Shown here in pieces: positions 1 to 5,381 of a stretch of 5,572 nucleotides of DNA. This DNA is from Thermoprotei archaeon (GTDB taxonomy: Archaea > Thermoproteota > Thermoprotei_A > Sulfolobales > WANQ01). The stretch lies in contig JALWGO010000024.1 in assembly GCA_027038805.1 (NCBI GenBank), positions 1-5,572 on the forward strand, given 5' to 3'. Below the pieces are notes generated by a model. It ran no database searches. It was not told where the DNA came from and saw only the letters and a list, made by a program, of their open reading frames with translations. Position numbers and translations under genes: made by a program. Positions within the stretch are counted from its first letter, which is position 1; each line of letters opens with the position of its first letter.

Positions 1-995
1 GGTATACCACTAATACCAGTAGAAAATGATAGTATCCTTGCAATAATATCGGACAATAATAATACGAGGCCACCTATAACAGCAGATAATGGGATGACAA
101 CCCTGTGATCGCTTCCAACAAGAAACCGGGCTATATGGGGGACTACAAGGCCTACAAACCCGATTATACCAGCTATAGCTACAGTAACACCTGTAAGTAG
201 TGCTGAGAATAGTGCTGAAAGCCTCCTAACACGTCTTGGATTATATCCTAGCTGACTAGCATATTCATCGCCGTAAAGAATAGCGTTCAACGCCTTTGAC
301 ATAATCATTGAAGCAGTAAACCCTATCAGCAATGAAATAGTCATAGGTGATATATCGTTTTTCAACACGTTTGAGAAGCTGCCAAGCAATAATATTAGGA
401 AGGGAGTATTGAACTTCACTTGAACTAGGAAAGCTATTATGTGTGCTAGCCCACTAAAAGCAGATGAAACAGCTATACCAGCAAGTATAAGCGTTAAAGC
501 ACTACCACCCGCTAACTCACTCAAACTCATCGTTAAGAAGAATCCGAGGAGAGCACCAAGAAAAGCTACGAGAACAATATAGGCTCGGACATAGAGTAGC
601 CCTGGAACCATTAATATTGATGCCCCTACAACTGTAAGAGAAGTAGATGATAAGCCGAGGAGAAAGGGTTCGGCTAAGGGATTACGTGTTATAGCTTGAA
701 TGAGGACACCGGCAATACCTAGTCCCGCACCCGCCAATAATGCTACGAGAGTTCTAGGAAACCTAATAGAATATACTATTAATGCTATTCTATCATAACC
801 TTCCGGCTTAGGAGAGTTAATGCCAAGAACACTTAAGAAGTCGTGATGAAATAATCTTAGTACATCAAGGAACCCGTACTCTGAGGAACCAATAGATAGA
901 GATAAGACTATAACAAGAAACAATAGGATCAAAGATAACATAAAGAAGAGAAAAAATCGTTTTACTTTAAGCTTATAGAGCCTCTTAATACTCAA
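1..995 (-). CDS. FecCD/BtuC-family ABC transporter permease, 3' end cut by window
   Basis: This is an integral membrane permease of a cobalamin/Fe-chelate type importer; a dimer forms the channel in the cytoplasmic membrane and receives substrate from the binding protein encoded just upstream. I translated 331 residues; the family is usually about 330-360, so only the last few dozen are off the window. Family marks are R-F-P-R at residues 78-81, NPLAEP at 105-110, LILAGIAVSS near 169-178, a GD-E-A-LG-like stretch at 242-250, the hallmark GFVGLVVPHIAR at 279-290 and GSDHR at 295-299. Several hydrophobic helices begin at about residue 14. The start must be TTG at 995-993, because an in-frame TAA lies two codons upstream and the next ATG is residue 19; a GGTG Shine-Dalgarno sits at 1005-1002. 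It overlaps the preceding gene by 11 bp, implying translational coupling. The family call is firm; corrinoid versus iron or haem substrate is undecided. Confidence 0.93.
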   Translation of the reverse strand, partial: MSIKRLYKLKVKRFFLFFMLSLILLFLVIVLSLSIGSSEYGFLDVLRLFHHDFLSVLGINSPKPEGYDRIALIVYSIRFPRTLVALLAGAGLGIAGVLIQAITRNPLAEPFLLGLSSTSLTVVGASILMVPGLLYVRAYIVLVAFLGALLGFFLTMSLSELAGGSALTLILAGIAVSSAFSGLAHIIAFLVQVKFNTPFLILLLGSFSNVLKNDISPMTISLLIGFTASMIMSKALNAILYGDEYASQLGYNPRRVRRLSALFSALLTGVTVAIAGIIGFVGLVVPHIARFLVGSDHRVVIPLSAVIGGLVLLLSDIIARILSFSTGISGI

Positions 996-2289
996 TCCTT
1001 ACACCATCTTCGGCTCCAATAGTCATAATATTTAGCCCGTATCCCATGGTTTTCTGTGAGGGCATTTTTATTACATCGCTCCTATTTATCTCGCCAAATA
1101 CTTCTGGATGAAGTACTTGTGATAGTATCTTTACGGCAATGCTTATACGTGGCCCCGGCCTCATTAATACGTCGTCTGCTTCACCTATAAACACGTAGAC
1201 TCTACCATTCTTAAATGCTGTCGTCTGGTTTAACGGGCTATTAGCTATATCATTGAATATCTTCTCAGCATCTTCTCTAGTACCCATAATACTAACAACG
1301 ATTACTTCTGGATCCTGAGCCAGTATTTCCTCATAATCTAGTTTAACCCACCCACTATACTTTGACGCAATATTCACACCACCGCTCGTCGTTATAACAT
1401 AGTCTATGAACGTATCACCACCAGTAGTCCATAGACCCCATGACGGTGGGCCTAGTATTATCAGAGTCCTTACTGGAGTAACATTTGCTTTCACCAGAGC
1501 CTGGGTTACATTATCTATTGTTGACTGAATACTATCTATTAGCTTCCTAGCCCTATCCTCTACATTAAATATTGATGCCACCAACATTATATCCTGATAT
1601 ATATCATAGGCGTTTCGCGCAGTACTAGACTTTAAGAAAACCACCTTTAAGCCAAGCTCCTTGAACTTATCAAGCATCTTTGCATGAGGGCTAATGCTAG
1701 CTAATACAAGATCGGGTTTAAGCTCAGCTATCTTCTCGAAATCTGGTGTCCAGTAACCGCCAACTCGTTGGATCTTACCCTCCTTAACAAGCTCGTTCAC
1801 TTCTGGCGGATAATTGCTATAGTCGTCGACTCCAACTACCTTATCACCTAGTCCCAGAGCAAAAACTATTTCAGTAATACTTGGTGCAAGACATACTATT
1901 CTTTCAGGTGTCTTGTTAAGCGTTATTAGTCGTCCAAGAGCATCGTAGACTACCTTGTAGACGAGAGTCTTGGTAATGGTTTTATTTAACGTATAAGTTA
2001 CGGTTAATGTTACTGGCTTGGTAATGGTTGTAATACTAGTTGTGGGACTGGTAATTGTTTTCTCATAGGTTGTCGTAGTAACTATTGTAGATACGAGCGT
2101 TGTAGTTGTAACAGTAGTTGTTGGAATAGTTGTAGTCTTCACCAGTGTTTGTGTCGACGTAGCTGTAACAGTCTTGGGGACTGTTATCGTCGTTGTTATG
2201 GGCTTTACTGTTCCTATTAAGGCTGCATAACCTATCGCTATCCCTATTATCAATGCTATAATTATTCCTACAATATATTTACCCTCCAT
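985..2289 (-). CDS. Membrane-anchored BtuF/FecB-type ABC transporter substrate-binding protein
   Basis: This is the extracytoplasmic receptor (COG0614 type, 434 aa) that captures a cobalamin-like or Fe-chelate ligand and delivers it to the permease encoded next. Residues about 5-27 form one hydrophobic segment, read as a signal anchor. Residues about 31-109 are a Thr/Val/Ile-rich stalk. The two-lobed binding domain spans about 115-396: RIVCLAPSITE at 130-140 with a following VVGVDDYSNYPPEV, RVGG at 175-178, a P-D-L-V-L strand at 192-196, the GGDTFIDYVI region at 290-299, an L-x-x-EEILAQDPEVIVVS stretch at 317-333, and RPGPR at 377-381. The PPEV and RVGG region is BtuF-like but does not prove the ligand. 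There are six N-x-S/T sequons (N102, N125, N260, N269, N354, N402), consistent with surface glycosylation. Residues 397-434 extend beyond the usual fold. The ATG is fixed by an in-frame TAG four codons upstream. It is first gene of the leftward operon. Confidence 0.92.
   Translation of the reverse strand: MEGKYIVGIIIALIIGIAIGYAALIGTVKPITTTITVPKTVTATSTQTLVKTTTIPTTTVTTTTLVSTIVTTTTYEKTITSPTTSITTITKPVTLTVTYTLNKTITKTLVYKVVYDALGRLITLNKTPERIVCLAPSITEIVFALGLGDKVVGVDDYSNYPPEVNELVKEGKIQRVGGYWTPDFEKIAELKPDLVLASISPHAKMLDKFKELGLKVVFLKSSTARNAYDIYQDIMLVASIFNVEDRARKLIDSIQSTIDNVTQALVKANVTPVRTLIILGPPSWGLWTTGGDTFIDYVITTSGGVNIASKYSGWVKLDYEEILAQDPEVIVVSIMGTREDAEKIFNDIANSPLNQTTAFKNGRVYVFIGEADDVLMRPGPRISIAVKILSQVLHPEVFGEINRSDVIKMPSQKTMGYGLNIMTIGAEDGVRIEY
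1963..2199 (-). repeat. Low-complexity Thr-rich stalk coding segment
   Basis: This stretch encodes residues about 31-109 of the binding protein. It is dominated by Thr with Val, Ile, Ser, Lys and a few Pro, in alternating patterns such as TTTVTTTT. On the plus strand it appears as irregular GTT/GTA/GTC triplets rather than an exact tandem repeat. Such Ser/Thr-rich spacers are known in archaeal surface proteins, where they can be glycosylated and hold the binding domain away from the membrane or S-layer. Length variation between strains is expected but not shown here. Confidence 0.8.
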
Positions 2290-2322
2290 ATGGATACCCT
2301 ATCCAAAAGGTAGAATAGCCCC

Positions 2323-2330
2323 ATAAAAAA
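2323..2330 (-). promoter_or_regulatory. TATA box of the leftward import operon
   Basis: Read on the minus strand, TTTTTTAT lies behind an A-rich flank (GCGATAA) that could act as a BRE. Its centre is about 37 bp upstream of the binding-protein ATG, so transcription would begin near 2300-2303 and leave a leader of only 10-15 nt. No convincing Shine-Dalgarno precedes the ATG, consistent with a leaderless or near-leaderless first gene. The position and composition support the call; no transcript data are available. Confidence 0.55.
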
Positions 2331-2460
2331 TTATCGCTAAAAAAGTCTTAAAGAACAAAAACTTCTAATATGCTTTCTAGTATATAGCAACATAACGTAT
2401 AGTAATTAAGTAGATAGTACTAGTAAGATAAATAGAAAATAAAAAGTCTCTGTACATGAA

Positions 2461-2474
2461 AAATACAAGTATTT
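2461..2474. promoter_or_regulatory. Perfect inverted repeat, candidate operator
   Basis: The half-sites AAATAC and GTATTT are separated by 2 nt, giving a 14-bp element. It ends about 35 bp upstream of the TATA-like box of the rightward 393-aa gene, a place where archaeal activators or repressors can bind. In such AT-rich DNA a 6-bp half-site symmetry can arise by chance, so the regulatory reading is tentative. Confidence 0.3.
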
Positions 2475-2509
2475 AAGAAAAGGTTTTTGTACTTCTAACA
2501 CAAAGAAGC

Positions 2510-2517
2510 TTTTATAT
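2510..2517 (+). promoter_or_regulatory. TATA box of the 393-aa gene
   Basis: TTTTATAT is preceded by the purine-rich AAAGAAG (2502-2508), a plausible BRE. The centre predicts a start site near 2538-2541 and a leader of about 33-36 nt before the ATG at 2574. That leader contains GAAGGGT (2556-2562), a weak Shine-Dalgarno-like stretch 11 nt before the ATG. A second A/T-rich element, AAAATATA at 2541-2548, could instead produce a nearly leaderless transcript. Confidence 0.5.
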
Positions 2518-2573
2518 GGAGGAACGTTATACCTCTCTCAAAAATATACATAGTTGAAGGGTAGAAGAACGAT

Positions 2574-3755
2574 ATGTCTTTGGATCAAATGTATCTTTCA
2601 AGAAACGAGCTTATCGCAAGACTCGTTGGATATAGTTCAAGGGCAACTCCTATATTTACTGGGTTATTAAAAATAATCCTATCTGGCTATTCTAGCTCAA
2701 AGTATAACTTAGGATTAATACGTGGAGCAATAGTATACGCGGAGGGTAAACGAGGAGAAGTATCACTTTATGGCGGGAGTGCCTTGCGTAGTCTTCTTGA
2801 AGAACTCTCCAATCCTAGTGTAACGGGTAGGGTAGACTTTATAGAAATGATGAGATATGAGGTAGAGACAAAGATTTCGGGGAACCCGCTAATAGCCTTA
2901 GAACTTCCCGTATATTTTGGAGACCTTGTAACATTAATACCAGGTTATCAGGCACTAGGGGGACAAGCACCATCACCAGTACCTGCAAAGATTATTACAC
3001 GTGAGGTTAAGAAGGGGTTTGGCATAGTTAGAAAGATGCGTAAGCGTTCTAAGAAGGTTAAAGTAAAGTTCATACGAGACCGTGACTTAATTGATAAATA
3101 TACCGAGCTCTTAAGCAATTACTATGAGCATTTTTTAAGAAAGACCAAGCCACTAGGAATACTAACCGCTGCAACACCAGTTGATTTACTAGAATTACTG
3201 AGCAAGTATGGTAAGCGTAAACAAGTAATCATTGCAAAGATAAGTGCAAGCGATGAAACCGTTAACTGTATTGCTCTTTTAATAGATGATAGAATTGCTG
3301 GAATTTACTGTGATAACATGGGTATAACAATAACAAACCGTAAAGCAGTAGAATTCCTCGTGCGCCAGAAAACAGGGTATACAGTTGAGCTAAGACAACT
3401 AGTATTCAACGACTTGTACCGCGAAACAAAGGAGAAACTACTCTATGCTTTAGATGACTTAAAAGGCTATTATACTGGATTACTAGAATTAGGGGAATCA
3501 AGGATAAAATACTATATAGTGATATCTAATAAGCGTATAATACGGATAGGTGGACACTTATACACAAATAATGCTGAGGAAAAGATGAATAAGGTATTAG
3601 CTCTACACGTACTCCCATACATTCTTGCATCAGAGACCAATACGATACAAACTATTAGTAGAGATAAAGTAGATGCACCATGGCATAGAGTAGGCGAAGA
3701 AGAATGGAAATATGCGACTGGTATAGCTAAACTCTTAATAGAGAACAATATTTAA
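2574..3755 (+). CDS. Unrecognised cytosolic protein with PATAN-like repeats
   Basis: I do not recognise a named family for this 393-aa protein. It has no signal peptide or clear membrane helix, so it is probably cytosolic. Residues 28-92 form a domain with F28-T-G, an I-R50-G-A-I-V-Y-A strand pair, then LYGGSAL at 65-71 leading a helix. This matches residues 37-100 of the 467-aa protein encoded downstream on the other strand. Two weaker copies seem to follow: residues 217-280 (strand pair LLIDDRIAGIYC, helix KAVEFLV) and 310-360 (YYIVISNKRIIRI, then a helix). A strongly basic stretch at about 145-169 separates the first copy from a helical segment. Its only two cysteines, C232 and C246, lie symmetrically about a predicted hairpin turn. 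An in-frame TAG at 2562-2564 limits the upstream start, though Met6 could also be used. The fold resembles PATAN/DUF4388 or DUF2226 by pattern only, suggesting a signalling or scaffold role. Confidence 0.85.
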   Translation: MSLDQMYLSRNELIARLVGYSSRATPIFTGLLKIILSGYSSSKYNLGLIRGAIVYAEGKRGEVSLYGGSALRSLLEELSNPSVTGRVDFIEMMRYEVETKISGNPLIALELPVYFGDLVTLIPGYQALGGQAPSPVPAKIITREVKKGFGIVRKMRKRSKKVKVKFIRDRDLIDKYTELLSNYYEHFLRKTKPLGILTAATPVDLLELLSKYGKRKQVIIAKISASDETVNCIALLIDDRIAGIYCDNMGITITNRKAVEFLVRQKTGYTVELRQLVFNDLYRETKEKLLYALDDLKGYYTGLLELGESRIKYYIVISNKRIIRIGGHLYTNNAEEKMNKVLALHVLPYILASETNTIQTISRDKVDAPWHRVGEEEWKYATGIAKLLIENNI

Positions 3756-3800
3756 TGTATTAGATTACTATAATGATATCCTAGGAATTTATTCTCCCTC
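3756..3800. other. Convergent intergenic spacer
   Basis: Only 45 bp separate the stop codons of two tail-to-tail genes. The rightward gene could terminate in the pyrimidine-rich run at 3788-3806 (TTTATTCTCCCTCC...), which ends inside the last codons of the opposite gene. On the minus strand I see no T tract after the TAG, so leftward transcripts may run into the 3' end of the opposite gene and form antisense overlap. A TCCTAGGA palindrome lies at 3779-3786. Confidence 0.5.
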
Positions 3801-5204
3801 CTATTTGCCACCAAAGATTTTTCTAAGTCTACCGAAGAGGCCTTCGGCTCGTTCCTCTACCTCTTGTTCTAGTTCCTCTCTTTTTATCAACCCTAGCCCC
3901 GATAACATGTACTTGTTTTTAACAAGTGATACAACATAGTCTATGTTCTCTGATAGTATTTTCTTCAACAAGTCTACTAGTGCGGCTCGACCATATAATT
4001 CGATGTTCTCTGAGTTTTCATCAATCTTGAATGCTGATACTATTGAACCATTATGTACTATTATATAGTATAATTTGCCAGCAGTAGCTGTACTAAGCTT
4101 TATAGGCTTATCAATATTCTTTGATAGGTCAAGAATCTTCTTAAATACTACATCAACTTTATCTCGGCCATGGCTCAGCACATTGGATGTTTCAATTAAC
4201 GATAATAACAGTTTATCAGTCTCCGATAACAGTGACTTACTGTATTCTTCTATTTTATCGCTTAACGGTAACTTGGATAATAGTTCTTCTGGAGTTAGAA
4301 TAGCTTCCTTCAACCTAGATTTCTGTTCAATTCTAGTCTCTGGAACTGTGGATAACTCTTCGACAAGAGGCTTTCCTTCAACTGGTTGCTCGGCAACTGG
4401 TCTACTAGTTTCAGTAGTTACTTGGGCCACTTGTACTGTTGATGCTCCCTCATTTGAGGGTAATGCTACGATTACTGGAGGTTTTTCCTTGACGTTTACT
4501 ACAAGACCCTCTAATACTTCTTCATCTAATCCTATTTCTTCAAGTATCTTTTTCTTTTCTTCTCCCTCGGTTTTTTGTCTCTCTACTGTTGCTGTTTTTT
4601 CTTTAGTCTTCACCTCGGGTTTTTCCGGGGCCTTCTCTTCTTTTACTCTCCTCAGAGGAGCTTCCTCTTTTCTTACAGGCTGCTTTGTTTCACTAGGTGA
4701 TCTGGGTTTCTCGGTTTCTTTTTTCTCTGTTTTCTCTATAAGTCTTCTTCTAGGTGTAGGTGGTGGTGTCCATGTTGTTTGGGTCTTTTTTCTCTGTAGC
4801 TGGCGTAGTTTGAGCTCTATTCTGTTAATATATAGTTCAAGGCTTGTAGGCATTGATAGCTTGGCGTTTGGGTTGAACTCTAGGTCTAGGTTTACTCCTT
4901 CCTCATTTAATTCTATTATTTCTAGGAATCCTGTTCCTTCGATAATAGCGTTAACTATAGTGTTTAAAGCTAGACCCCCATCCATATGTGTATAGCCTTC
5001 TACGCCAGCTGCCACTATTCTACCTCTTAAAACCTCTATTGCTACGTCTAGTTCACCTTTACTAGTCTTAAGTATGCCTTGAATTCTTCCAGTAAACTCT
5101 CTATTAATACTATTCTTTAATTCACTTATCACAGATTCCTTATCATCGGTTACGCGTATAAACTTTCTAGTTATACCCTTAGCTACTGGCTTCAATGCTC
5201 CCAC
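3801..5204 (-). CDS. Unrecognised protein: PATAN-like domains joined by a charged linker
   Basis: This 467-aa protein belongs to no family I can name with certainty. Residues about 33-105 form a domain with F37-T-G, V-L-R60-G-R-I-V-A-A and D75-G-G-L-A-L, homologous to the start of the 393-aa protein encoded convergently. Residues 140-300 are a Lys/Glu/Pro/Thr-rich, probably disordered linker. Residues about 302-370 are helical. Residues 376-428 carry a second copy: LYYIIVHNGSIVSAF, then ELYGRAALVDLL, then a strand. The tail (443-467) is an acidic helix ending in basic-hydrophobic GLFGRLRKIFGGK, possibly membrane-associating. There are no cysteines. The pattern resembles PATAN/DUF4388 or DUF2226; I infer a signalling or scaffold role near the Roadblock gene upstream. 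The start is GTG at 5204-5202; an in-frame TAA at 5225-5223 limits extension. TTG at 5195-5193 (464 aa) is a credible alternative because GGAG at 5207-5204 is better spaced for it. Confidence 0.85.
   Translation of the reverse strand: MGALKPVAKGITRKFIRVTDDKESVISELKNSINREFTGRIQGILKTSKGELDVAIEVLRGRIVAAGVEGYTHMDGGLALNTIVNAIIEGTGFLEIIELNEEGVNLDLEFNPNAKLSMPTSLELYINRIELKLRQLQRKKTQTTWTPPPTPRRRLIEKTEKKETEKPRSPSETKQPVRKEEAPLRRVKEEKAPEKPEVKTKEKTATVERQKTEGEEKKKILEEIGLDEEVLEGLVVNVKEKPPVIVALPSNEGASTVQVAQVTTETSRPVAEQPVEGKPLVEELSTVPETRIEQKSRLKEAILTPEELLSKLPLSDKIEEYSKSLLSETDKLLLSLIETSNVLSHGRDKVDVVFKKILDLSKNIDKPIKLSTATAGKLYYIIVHNGSIVSAFKIDENSENIELYGRAALVDLLKKILSENIDYVVSLVKNKYMLSGLGLIKREELEQEVEERAEGLFGRLRKIFGGK
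4317..4793 (-). other. Charged, probably disordered linker coding segment
   Basis: This encodes residues about 138-296 of the 467-aa protein. The first part (to about 220) is dense in Lys, Glu, Arg, Pro and Thr with TPPPTP and many EK/KE pairs. A short more hydrophobic patch follows (about 220-250, including GLVVNVKEKPPVIVALP), then a Ser/Thr/Val/Glu-rich stretch. The plus strand is correspondingly pyrimidine-rich at 4530-4740. The composition explains the long open frame seen on the plus strand here, which is not a gene. Confidence 0.75.
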
Positions 5205-5255
5205 TCCTACACATAGTATACCTTACCTTCCGATACCTTATATCTACTATCACTA

Positions 5256-5271
5256 ACTTAAAAGGTTAAGT
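5256..5271 (-). promoter_or_regulatory. Inverted repeat spanning a TATA-like core, candidate operator/promoter
   Basis: ACTTAA and TTAAGT flank a 4-nt spacer in a perfect 6-4-6 inverted repeat. On the minus strand its centre reads CTTTTAAG (5264-5257), a plausible archaeal TATA box. It would start transcription near 5236 and give a leader of about 32 nt for the 467-aa gene. A protein bound to the symmetric site would block TBP, so autoregulation or repression is possible. A second candidate, GATATAAG at 5244-5237, would instead give a nearly leaderless transcript starting near 5216-5212. Confidence 0.4.
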
Positions 5272-5340
5272 ATTTGGACTATACTTCTCTATTCCACTAT
5301 AGAAAATGGCTACTATTTTTAGATGTATTTATTAATTAAT

Positions 5341-5354
5341 AATTTATAAAAAGA
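5341..5354 (-). terminator. T-rich terminator of the Roadblock gene
   Basis: On the minus strand, about 28 nt after the Roadblock stop codon, the sequence reads TTCTTTTTATAAATT. Archaeal RNA polymerase commonly releases at T runs without needing a hairpin. This suggests the Roadblock transcript normally ends here, and the 467-aa gene has its own promoter. Confidence 0.45.
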
Positions 5355-5381
5355 AGCTCGGATTAAATTATAATCAAAGCG

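Larger units (their letters stand above)
2290..2573. other. Divergent intergenic regulatory region
   Basis: This 284-bp AT-rich spacer separates the leftward import operon from the rightward 393-aa gene and carries a TATA-like element for each. It holds no ORF with a plausible start and ribosome site, and I found no C/D-box sRNA signature (RUGAUGA with CUGA) on either strand. Short symmetries are present: TAGTACTA at 2415-2422, TACTAGTA at 2418-2425 and the inverted repeat at 2461-2474 listed separately. The octamer ACTTCTAA occurs twice (2361-2368 and 2491-2498). Confidence 0.7.
5205..5381. other. Intergenic spacer between Roadblock gene and 467-aa gene
   Basis: This 177-bp AT-rich spacer lies between two minus-strand genes. 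It holds a T-rich likely terminator near the Roadblock gene, a perfect AT palindrome (TTATTAATTAATAA, 5329-5342), and promoter-like elements for the 467-aa gene. I see no ORF of note apart from an 11-codon frame at 5214-5179, which overlaps the start of the 467-aa gene. Confidence 0.6.

Noticed and set aside
1963..2199. Tandem repeat or CRISPR-like array in GTT/GTA triplets
   Set aside because: The triplets are irregular and in frame with a Thr-rich protein segment; there are no constant repeats with unique spacers.
2220..2289. Class III (pilin-like) signal peptide on the binding protein
   Set aside because: The only candidate cleavage context (E-G before K) has Lys at +1, which does not fit the usual archaeal prepilin peptidase pattern; a plain signal anchor fits better.
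2341..2500. Small RNA (C/D box type) in the divergent spacer
   Set aside because: No RUGAUGA and CUGA pair at suitable spacing was found on either strand.
3512..3748. 78-codon open frame on the minus strand
   Set aside because: It lies inside the 393-aa gene on the opposite strand, with no recognisable motif and no promoter or ribosome site of its own.
4075..4995. 306-codon open frame on the plus strand
   Set aside because: It is antisense to the 467-aa gene. Its Ser/Phe/Thr-rich translation is what Lys/Glu-rich codons give in reverse; it has no domain motif and ends arbitrarily.
5329..5342. Perfect 14-bp palindrome TTATTAATTAATAA
   Set aside because: It contains only A and T in a very AT-rich spacer, so chance is a sufficient explanation, and it is not positioned at a promoter or T-run.
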